Origin: an uncultured Collinsella sp. | GTDB taxonomy: Bacteria; Actinomycetota; Coriobacteriia; Coriobacteriales; Coriobacteriaceae | Length of the DNA: 64,000 bases | Assembly: GCA_900757595.1 (NCBI GenBank) | Contig: CAAEOL010000014.1 | Span: 36,007-100,006, forward strand | Direction: 5' to 3' | Shown: in pieces, positions 33,452 to 40,082 of the stretch | Numbering within the stretch: position 1 is the stretch's first letter | How the letters are laid out: each line of letters begins with the position of its first letter | The notes under the pieces: model-generated | Told to the model about the DNA's origin: nothing | The model's database searches: none | Seen by the model: the letters and a program-made list of their open reading frames with translations, nothing else | Made by a program: the position numbers and the translations under genes

Positions 33452-35059
33452 ATGGGATCTGATGTGAAGATCGCGCGCGCGTTGATCTCGGTTACCGATA
33501 AGACGGGCGTCGTCGATTTCGCACGGACGCTGGTCGATGACTTTGGCGTCGAGATCATCTCTACGGGCGGCACGGCTCGTGCCATCGAGGACGCGGGCGT
33601 TCCCGTAACCCCCATCGAGGAGTTCACGGGCTATCCCGAGATGATGGACGGCCGCGTTAAGACCCTGCACCCCAAGGTTCACGGCGCGCTGCTGGCCCGC
33701 CGCGATTCCGAGCAGCACATGCAGGAGGCCGCCCAGCACGGCATTAAGCTGATCGACCTGGTCGTCGTCAACCTGTACGAGTTCGAGAAGACCGTCGCCA
33801 ACCCCGAGGTCACCTTTGCGGATGCCATCGAGCACATCGACATTGGCGGTCCCTCCATGCTGCGCTCCGCCGCTAAGAACGCTGCGAGCGTTACCGTCAT
33901 CTCTGACCCGGCCGACTACGACGCTGTCCTTGCCGAGATGCGCGAGACCGGCGGCTGCACCACGCTTGCCACCCGTCGTCGCCTGCAGGTGAAGGTCTAC
34001 CAGACTACCGCCGCCTACGATACGGCTATCTCCCGTTGGCTTGCCGCCCAGGCAAGCGACGTGGCGGACACCTCTGCCAAGCTCGAGATTTCGCTGGAAA
34101 AGGTCGACGACCTGCGCTATGGCGAGAACCCACAGCAGAAGGCCACGGTCTATCGTTTTGCCGAGGGCTGCGAGAACACCGCGAGCTCGCAGTTCCCGCT
34201 CGTGGGCTCCGAGCAGATCCAGGGCAAGCCGCTCAGCTACAACAACTATCTGGATGCCGACGCCGCTTGGAACCTGGTCCGCGAGTTCGACGAGCCGGCC
34301 TGCGTGATCCTCAAGCATCAGAACCCCTGCGGTTCCGCCGTTGCCGAGGACATCACGGCCGCCTACGATCGCGCCTTTGCCTGCGATCCCAAGAGCGCCT
34401 TCGGCGGCATCATCGCCTGCAACCGCGAAGTTCCCTTTGAGCTGGTTGAGCACTTCGCCGACCAGAACAAGCAGTTCGTCGAGGTCATCATCGCCCCGAG
34501 CTATACCGCCGAGGCGCTCGAGCGCATGGCCAAGCGCCCCAACCTGCGCGTGCTGGCTACCGGCGGCGTGGACCACGGTGCCCATGTGGAGCTGCGCTCC
34601 ATCGACGGCGGCATGCTGGTGCAGGAAGTCGACCACGTGACCGAGGACCCCGCGACCTTTACGTTCCCCACCGACCGCAAGCCCACCGACGCCGAGATGG
34701 CCGAGCTCGAGTTTGCCTGGAAGGTCTGCAAGGGCGTCAAGTCCAACGCCATCCTGGTCTCCAAGGGTAAGGCCGGCATTGGCATGGGCCCCGGTCAGCC
34801 CAACCGCGTGGATTCCGCGTTGCTGGCCTGCGAGCGTGCTGAGGACTTCTGCGAACGCGAGGGCGTGGAGAAGGGCGGCTTTGCCTGCGCAAGCGACGCG
34901 TTCTTCCCGTTCCGCGACAACGTCGACGTGCTTGCCGCGCACGGCGTGACCTGCATCATTCAGCCCGGCGGCTCCAAGCGCGACGACGAGAGCATCCAGG
35001 CCTGCAACGAGCATGGTATTGCGATGGTCTTCACCGGAGCTAGGCATTTTAGGCACTAG
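33452..35059 (+). CDS. purH: Bifunctional AICAR transformylase / IMP cyclohydrolase
   Basis: This 535-residue enzyme catalyses the last two steps of IMP synthesis. The N-terminal cyclohydrolase domain has SVTDKTGVVDFARTL near residues 12-26, STGGTARAI near 36-44, and DGRVKTLHPKVHGALL near 66-81. The transformylase domain has LRYGENPQQKA near 222-232, LSYNNYLDADAA near 261-272, LKHQNPCGSA near 286-295 and PFRDNVD near 485. GGAGGA precedes ATG 33452. The length is normal for PurH. It is monocistronic as far as can be seen, followed by a structured intergenic element and a terminator. Confidence 0.97.
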   Translation: MGSDVKIARALISVTDKTGVVDFARTLVDDFGVEIISTGGTARAIEDAGVPVTPIEEFTGYPEMMDGRVKTLHPKVHGALLARRDSEQHMQEAAQHGIKLIDLVVVNLYEFEKTVANPEVTFADAIEHIDIGGPSMLRSAAKNAASVTVISDPADYDAVLAEMRETGGCTTLATRRRLQVKVYQTTAAYDTAISRWLAAQASDVADTSAKLEISLEKVDDLRYGENPQQKATVYRFAEGCENTASSQFPLVGSEQIQGKPLSYNNYLDADAAWNLVREFDEPACVILKHQNPCGSAVAEDITAAYDRAFACDPKSAFGGIIACNREVPFELVEHFADQNKQFVEVIIAPSYTAEALERMAKRPNLRVLATGGVDHGAHVELRSIDGGMLVQEVDHVTEDPATFTFPTDRKPTDAEMAELEFAWKVCKGVKSNAILVSKGKAGIGMGPGQPNRVDSALLACERAEDFCEREGVEKGGFACASDAFFPFRDNVDVLAAHGVTCIIQPGGSKRDDESIQACNEHGIAMVFTGARHFRH

Positions 35060-35060
35060 A

Positions 35061-35160
35061 GGCTTTCCCAAGCACCCGACCTTGCCCCTCAAACCGTCGC
35101 TTGCGTACATTTAGTACGCGGCGCTCCTCTTTCGGGGCAATCTCGGGCACTTGGAAAACC
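35061..35160. repeat. Long imperfect palindrome directly after purH
   Basis: The left arm at 35061-35088 (GGCTTTCCCAAG ... CTTGCCCC) pairs with the right arm at 35134-35160 (GGGGCAA ... CTTGGAAAACC). Inside, GCGTAC and GTACGC form an apical hairpin followed by CTCCTCTTTC. Elements with the same plan follow uppP (39742) and pcrA (42986). Confidence 0.75.
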
Positions 35161-35161
35161 C

Positions 35162-35189
35162 TTAATGGGATGTTTCTCTATCCCATTAA
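35162..35189. other. Perfect hairpin after the purH element
   Basis: TTAATGGGAT at 35162-35171 pairs perfectly with ATCCCATTAA at 35180-35189 over an 8-nt T-rich loop. No T-run follows the stem. Confidence 0.6.
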
Positions 35190-35230
35190 ACTGTTCGGTC
35201 GCCTGACCATATCGTCAAAATAATCTCTGC

Positions 35231-35267
35231 AAAAGACGGTCGCTCCGTTTGGAGGGCCGTCTTTTTG
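35231..35267 (+). terminator. Terminator of the purH transcript
   Basis: AAAAGACGG pairs with CCGTCTTTTT across a loop containing TCCGTTTGGA; the T-run ends the stem. Together with the A-run on the left it could also act on the minus strand. Confidence 0.8.
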
Positions 35268-35306
35268 GTATAAGAGGACGGAATGACTAACACGAAAGGT
35301 ATGACC

Positions 35307-36014
35307 ATGCCCCAGATTGATGATGCCGAGCTGTTTGGCAATGCCGAGGATCAGCGTGCGTACGAGGACTTTTGCGCCAATCAGGAGGCGGTCGAGAAGT
35401 TTACGCTCGACAAGCCCGCGCTTGTCTGCCGTTGGCGCATGTCCAACAAAAAGGTGCCCATGCTCAACCGCCACATTCGCGCACTGTCCGAGCGTCTGGT
35501 GCAGGGCGAGCCGCTTACCCATAACATGCTCAGCTGGGCCAAGCAGCACGTTGAGTGGTCGCTTGCCGAGGGCGACTACACCGCGCACGACGGCGTGCTC
35601 ATGCTGGTGATCGACGTTAACGGCAACGCCGCCATGACGGTGGGAGAGTACGAGCCGCTCGCCGATACGTCGGCCAAGGCGCTGCGCGCCCGCTCCGCCG
35701 AGGCCCGCTCCGAGGCCGACGAGACCGGCGTGGCGCCCGAGCTGCTCGCCGCCGTCAACAACGGCGAGCTGGCCTTTGTGGCCCCGGCGGACGAGTGCCT
35801 GTGCGGCACGGCGACGCTCATCGAGCAGTTGGCTCAGACCAAGGGCATCTCGGTCTCGCGCGTGGACATTCCCGCGCAGCTCGAGGGCGCGCTGTTCCTG
35901 GTGAGTGACGAGCACGGCGTGGTCCCCGCAACCGAGACGGACGCCGCCGAGGCCGACGCCGCCACGGTCGCCTTCTTCGCCGAAGGCTACGAAAAGCTTC
36001 GCGCCCGCCGGTAA
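35307..36014 (+). CDS. Hypothetical cytosolic protein
   Basis: This 235-residue acidic protein has no recognised domain. It begins MPQIDDAELFGNAEDQRAYED, contains a Trp-bearing helix (LSWAKQHVEWSLAEGDYTAHDGVLML near residues 75-100) and an Ala/Glu-rich linker near 120-140. A CLCGTATLIEQLAQ element lies near 170, reminiscent of a ligand-binding loop but not diagnostic. ATG 35307 has AAAGG at a good distance; ATG 35283 and ATG 35301 are possible upstream starts. It has no obvious operon partner. Confidence 0.65.
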   Translation: MPQIDDAELFGNAEDQRAYEDFCANQEAVEKFTLDKPALVCRWRMSNKKVPMLNRHIRALSERLVQGEPLTHNMLSWAKQHVEWSLAEGDYTAHDGVLMLVIDVNGNAAMTVGEYEPLADTSAKALRARSAEARSEADETGVAPELLAAVNNGELAFVAPADECLCGTATLIEQLAQTKGISVSRVDIPAQLEGALFLVSDEHGVVPATETDAAEADAATVAFFAEGYEKLRARR

Positions 36015-36193
36015 ATGATTTTTCTGGGACGGGGATTAAAGAATGATTTTGGTCCCCGCCACCGCTGCGAGTGCGAGGCAGACAAAACGCCCCCGCTCGC
36101 GAACAGTTCTGTCACCTTGGCACCGTGCGCGGCGCGCAGTGGTGGCTTCGCGGCCATAATGGCTGTGAGACAACCAAGAGGGGAGCGGAATCC

Positions 36194-36865
36194 ATGGCGC
36201 TGATCTATATCGTTGAGGACGACGAGCCCATTCGTCGTGAGCTTGTCGACATCCTTGCCCGCGCCGGTTTTGAGGTCGAGGCCTGCGAATCGTTCGAGCA
36301 TGTCTCGCGTGACATCCTGGCCGCTGCACCCGACTTGGTGCTGCTCGACCTGACGCTTCCCGTCAAAGACGGCCAGCACATCTGCCACGAGGTTCGCCGC
36401 GAATCCGAGGTTCCCATCATCGTCCTCACGTCGCGCACGACCGAGATCGACGAGGTCATGGCCATGACGCTCGGCGCGGACGACTTTGTGCCCAAGCCCT
36501 ATAGCGCCCGTGTGCTCGTGGCGCGCATCAATGCCCTGCTGCGCCGCACCATGGCTGCCGGTGAGCGCAGCACGCTCGTCCACAAGGGACTGGAGCTCGA
36601 CCTCGCTCGCTCCATGGTCACCAATACGGCATCCGGCGACAGTACTGAGCTCACCAAAAACGAGCTGCGTATCCTCTCGCTGCTCTTGGGTCGCGCGGGC
36701 AAGATCGTCTCGCGCTCGGCCATCATGCAGGACCTGTGGGACTCCGACGCCTTCGTGGACGATAACACGCTCACCGTCAACATCAACCGCCTGCGTACTA
36801 CGCTCGAAAAAATCGGCATCAAGGGATATCTGACCACGCACCGCGGCCAGGGCTATTCAGTCTAG
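36194..36865 (+). CDS. OmpR-family response regulator
   Basis: This 223-residue regulator has a receiver domain with acidic pair EDDE near residue 8, phosphoacceptor Asp in LLDLTLPVKDG near 51, Thr/Ser in LTSRTTE near 80 and Lys in PKPYSAR near 101. The C-terminal winged helix includes LTKNELRILSLL, VSRSAIMQDLW, DDNTLTVNINRLR and the HRGQGYSV end. The histidine kinase follows 9 bp later. GGGAGCGGA precedes ATG 36194. The longer frame to 36071 covers intergenic sequence. Confidence 0.93.
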   Translation: MALIYIVEDDEPIRRELVDILARAGFEVEACESFEHVSRDILAAAPDLVLLDLTLPVKDGQHICHEVRRESEVPIIVLTSRTTEIDEVMAMTLGADDFVPKPYSARVLVARINALLRRTMAAGERSTLVHKGLELDLARSMVTNTASGDSTELTKNELRILSLLLGRAGKIVSRSAIMQDLWDSDAFVDDNTLTVNINRLRTTLEKIGIKGYLTTHRGQGYSV

Positions 36866-36874
36866 GGGCCGGTC

Positions 36875-37918
36875 ATGTCGTTTGCCAAGTTTTTTAAAGA
36901 TGCGCTGCTTCCCGTCGCCGTGTGGGCGTGCGGCGTGCTGCTGAGCTGCTTTGTGCTGACGGTCGCTGGCGCTTCCGTTTCTATCGTGGTCGTGGCGGTC
37001 TGCGTGTCCTTTGTCTTTGGCATGCTCGGCATTGTGATCGAGTATGCGCGCCGTCGTCGTTTTCTGCATCAGCTGGAGCGCGCGGCCGAGGAGCTGGAAA
37101 GTCCCGCATGGGTGCAGGAGATGATCCAGTGCCCGACGTATGCCGAGGGCGAGCTCGAGTACGAGGTCTTGCGCCGGGTGGGCAAAGCCGCTTGCGACGA
37201 GGTTGCCGAAGGCCGACGTCAGACCGATGACTATCGCGACTATATCGAAAGCTGGGTCCACGAGGCCAAGTTGCCCCTGGCGGCGGCCCATCTGATTCTT
37301 GAAAACCTAGACGGCAGCGAAGACGACCTGTCGCGTGTGGATGACCTGGGTCGCGAGCTGGCTCGCGTTGAGCGCTATATTGACCAGGCACTGTACTATG
37401 CGCGCTCGGAAGTCGTGGAGCGCGATTACCTGATTCGCCGCTGGGATCTCAAGACCTTGGTGACGGGTGCGATTAAGGCCAACGCGCGCGAACTCATTGC
37501 AGCGCACGTGGCGCCGGTGTGCGAAAACCTCGACTTCGAGGTCTTTACCGACGAGAAGTGGCTGGAGTTCATCTTAGGTCAGCTCATCCAGAACAGCATT
37601 AAATATGCGCGCGAGGACGGCGCGAAGATCGTGTTTTCGGGCGCGTTGCTGGACGAGGGCCTGGCGAGTGAGCGCATTGAGCTTACCGTTGCCGACAACG
37701 GCTGTGGCGTGAGCGCGGCCGACCTGCCGCGCGTGTTCGAGAAGGGCTTTACCGGCGACAACGGCCGCACCACCAAGCGCGCAACGGGCATCGGCCTCTA
37801 CCTGGTGGCGCGTCTGTGCTCCAAGATGGGCATCGACGTCACCGCAGCATCCAACTCCGGCGAAGGCTTCGTCGTAACATTCGCGTTTTCAACGAATAAG
37901 TTTCAATATTTCGAGTAA
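36875..37918 (+). CDS. Sensor histidine kinase, BceS-like
   Basis: This 347-residue kinase has two closely spaced membrane helices (residues ~12-32 and 36-56) with almost no external loop. The H-box is SWVHEAKLPLAAAH near 128-141, the N-box NSIKYARED near 238, the G1 box ADNGCGVSAADLPRVFEKGFTG near 272 and G2 TGIGLYLVARLC near 306. The minimal sensor and WVHE-x-K H-box are those of intramembrane-sensing kinases that usually detect cell-envelope stress through a partner ABC transporter. No BceAB-type transporter lies next to it, so the partner would be elsewhere. Confidence 0.9.
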   Translation: MSFAKFFKDALLPVAVWACGVLLSCFVLTVAGASVSIVVVAVCVSFVFGMLGIVIEYARRRRFLHQLERAAEELESPAWVQEMIQCPTYAEGELEYEVLRRVGKAACDEVAEGRRQTDDYRDYIESWVHEAKLPLAAAHLILENLDGSEDDLSRVDDLGRELARVERYIDQALYYARSEVVERDYLIRRWDLKTLVTGAIKANARELIAAHVAPVCENLDFEVFTDEKWLEFILGQLIQNSIKYAREDGAKIVFSGALLDEGLASERIELTVADNGCGVSAADLPRVFEKGFTGDNGRTTKRATGIGLYLVARLCSKMGIDVTAASNSGEGFVVTFAFSTNKFQYFE

Positions 37919-37967
37919 CGCACGCGGCAGACGTCCGCCCAAACAAAAACGTGCAGCCCAAACAAAA

Positions 37968-38001
37968 CGTGCCACCCCAAACGGGGCGGCACGCCATCTT
38001 T
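37968..38001 (+). terminator. Terminator after the two-component operon
   Basis: CGTGCCACCCC at 37968-37978 pairs with GGGGCGGCACG at 37983-37993 (one mismatch, AAAC loop), followed by CCATCTTTT. Confidence 0.75.
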
Positions 38002-38058
38002 TATCAGCCAACTCGCTGAAGTAAGGCTGCGAAGGCCCCGCGGCCGGTGGGAGCAACG

Positions 38059-38496
38059 CTACTTCACGACCAAAATGTCGCAGTCGGTGTTGCGCAGCAG
38101 GAACGTCGAAATTGAACCCAGGAGCGCATACTTGATCGAGGACAGGCCGCGCGCGCCGCAGAGCACCAGGTCGGGCTTGACCACGTCGAGCATCTCGTCC
38201 TTGAGTGTCTCGCGAATGCGGCCGGCGCGAATCATGACCTCGACCTCGGGAATGTCGGGATTGGCCTTGGCCTCTTCGAGCTGCTTGGCGATGGAGTTCT
38301 TAAATGCCTCCTCTAGGCCGTTGACCAGATCGACCGGATAGGAACCGGCGCTCTCGAGTGCCGTGGAATCGATGACGTGGCCGATAATCAGCTTAGCGCC
38401 GTTGTTCGCGGCGACTTTGATGGCGCGTGCGAGCACAAAATCCTGCTGCTCAGTACCGTCGAGTGAAACAAATACCTTGGTGTAGCCCTCGTTCAT
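38059..38496 (-). CDS. Universal stress protein (UspA family)
   Basis: This 145-residue single-domain Usp has the first strand VFVSLDGTEQQ near residues 8-18, the HVIDS strand and a C-terminal GARGLSSIKYALLGSISTFLLRNTDCDILVVK. That last part parallels the ATP-binding G-x2-G-x9-G(S/T) motif, here G-A-R-G-L-S plus GSIS. The residues suggest an ATP-binding-capable member. AGGAGG upstream on the minus strand supports ATG 38496. It is transcribed divergently from uppP. Confidence 0.9.
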   Translation of the reverse strand: MNEGYTKVFVSLDGTEQQDFVLARAIKVAANNGAKLIIGHVIDSTALESAGSYPVDLVNGLEEAFKNSIAKQLEEAKANPDIPEVEVMIRAGRIRETLKDEMLDVVKPDLVLCGARGLSSIKYALLGSISTFLLRNTDCDILVVK

Positions 38497-38745
38497 GGTT
38501 TCCTCCTTGGTCTATCGCACGGGCGCGGGGCTCGTGCGTCGGGCGGGCGCGGGTGCGTTGACCGCCGGACACTTTACCTTGTTGCAGTTATACCCAAGGA
38601 TCTCGGTTTGACTGCTCGCAATTCTGTGAACGGGCGAGTTTTTTGGTAAGGGTAGGCGCGGTCGCACCGCCAACGGTTGATAATGGGACATCGCCCGCAT
38701 CGTCCGCAGAACATCTACCGGCGGGTGTCTAACGAGGGGGTCCCT

Positions 38746-39726
38746 TTGGATATTATCGAGCTTCTAAAATCTGCCTTCATGGGCCTGGTCGAGGGCATTA
38801 CCGAATGGCTGCCTGTTTCGTCGACGGGTCACATGATCTTGGTGGACGAGTTCGTCAAGATGAACGTGAGCGAGACGTTCTGGAACATGTTCCTGGTCGT
38901 GATTCAGCTTGGCGCCATTCTGGCCGTCTGTGTGCTGTTCTTCCATGAGCTCAATCCGTTCTCGCCCAGCAAGGGCAAGGAGGGCCGTCGCGACACCTGG
39001 GTGCTGTGGGGCAAGATTGTGCTCGGTTGCATTCCTGCGGCGGCGATCGGCCTGCCGCTCAACGACTGGATGGAGGAGCATTTCTACAACGCTCCCGTCG
39101 TGGCGCTGGCGCTCATTGTGTACGGCGTGCTGTTTATCGTGATCGAGAACTGGCGCGCAAACAAGCGCGAGGAAATGGCCGTTGCCGGTTCGTTTGGTTC
39201 GCGTGCTGTGGTGTCGGGTGGACGTCCCGCCGGTGCGCACTTTGCGGCGCCCGCCGCGGCTACCGCTGAGGATGAGGACGATGGCGAGAATCTGGACTTT
39301 GGCTCCATTGCCACACTCGAGGACCTGAGCTGGAAGACTGCGCTGGGTATCGGCTGCTTCCAGGTGCTTTCGCTGGTGCCTGGTACGTCTCGCTCCGGTT
39401 CTACCATCATCGGTGGCCTGCTTTTGGGCTGCACGCGCTCGGTAGCGTCCAAGTTCACGTTCTTCCTGGCCATCCCTGTCATGTTTGGCGCAAGTGCGCT
39501 CAAGCTGGTCAAATACTTCATCAAGGGCGGCACGTTCGGCACCAACGAAATCGCCATCTTGGGCGTGGGCTGCGTTGTGGCCTTTGTGGTTTCGCTCATT
39601 GCCATCAAGTGGCTTATGGGCTTCGTCCGCCGTCACGACTTTAAGTGCTTCGGCGTCTACCGCATCATCCTGGGCATCGTAGTGCTCGCATACTTCTTCG
39701 TTCTGGAGCCTATGCTCGGCCTGTAA
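38746..39726 (+). CDS. uppP: Undecaprenyl-diphosphatase
   Basis: This 326-residue membrane enzyme recycles the lipid carrier of cell-wall synthesis and underlies bacitracin resistance. It has the two family signatures: EGITEWLPVSSTGHMIL near residues 14-30 and LVPGTSRSGSTIIGGLL near 211-227. Several membrane helices are visible. A ~45-residue polar, Ala-rich then acidic insertion (SGGRPAGAHF, TAEDEDDGENLDFGS) separates the two halves and is longer than in E. coli. TTG 38746, with GAGGGGG at 38734-38740, gives a start at the conserved N-terminus; a frame open to 38677 has no ribosome site. Confidence 0.93.
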   Translation: MDIIELLKSAFMGLVEGITEWLPVSSTGHMILVDEFVKMNVSETFWNMFLVVIQLGAILAVCVLFFHELNPFSPSKGKEGRRDTWVLWGKIVLGCIPAAAIGLPLNDWMEEHFYNAPVVALALIVYGVLFIVIENWRANKREEMAVAGSFGSRAVVSGGRPAGAHFAAPAAATAEDEDDGENLDFGSIATLEDLSWKTALGIGCFQVLSLVPGTSRSGSTIIGGLLLGCTRSVASKFTFFLAIPVMFGASALKLVKYFIKGGTFGTNEIAILGVGCVVAFVVSLIAIKWLMGFVRRHDFKCFGVYRIILGIVVLAYFFVLEPMLGL

Positions 39727-39741
39727 CTTGGTTGACGCTGC

Positions 39742-39841
39742 GCGGCGGCCAGAGCGACAACTTATCATTCAAAGAGGGCGGCATGACCAAAAGGTCTATG
39801 CTGTCCTCTTTTCATGCCAATTTGTTCGCTCTGGCCGCCGC
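39742..39841. repeat. Long palindrome directly after uppP
   Basis: GCGGCGGCCAGAGCGA at 39742-39757 pairs perfectly with TCGCTCTGGCCGCCGC at 39826-39841. Inside, GGCATGACC-aaaa-GGTCTATGC forms an apical hairpin followed by GTCCTCTTTTC. It shares its plan with the elements after purH and pcrA. Confidence 0.8.
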
Positions 39842-39878
39842 TCGCTACCGTTGCCATGACATCGGTGGCTCCCTGATT

Positions 39879-39932
39879 GGTGCATTGGGGTCAGGTTTCT
39901 TTGCACCAACGTGGTGCAGACTAACCTGACAC
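39879..39932. repeat. GTGCA-type nested hairpin, full copy
   Basis: The outer arms GTCAGGTT (39890-39897) and AACCTGAC (39923-39930) enclose the inner arms TGCACC and GGTGCA. The left half recurs after the ROK kinase gene at 46385-46423. Confidence 0.6.
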
Positions 39933-40015
39933 CTTTGCGCCAAATCCGCTGGGGCGGGCCTGACGGCGGCGCACGGAGTCGTGGTGTGATTTGCGTCGGT
40001 GTCCGCGCGGCTCGG

Positions 40016-40021
40016 TATACT
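40016..40021 (+). promoter_or_regulatory. Probable -10 box of pcrA
   Basis: TATACT lies 62 bp before the pcrA start; TTGCGT at 39991-39996 is a possible -35 at 19 bp. The same TATACT hexamer occurs ahead of the 64-residue gene, the aminotransferase gene (49542-49547) and tatB (51334-51339). It therefore looks like a common -10 in this genome. Confidence 0.45.
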
Positions 40022-40082
40022 GGTACGGCTCAAACTATGGCGCTGCCCGCAGGCGCGCCGTCCGTCAGATGAGGAGTCGCCC

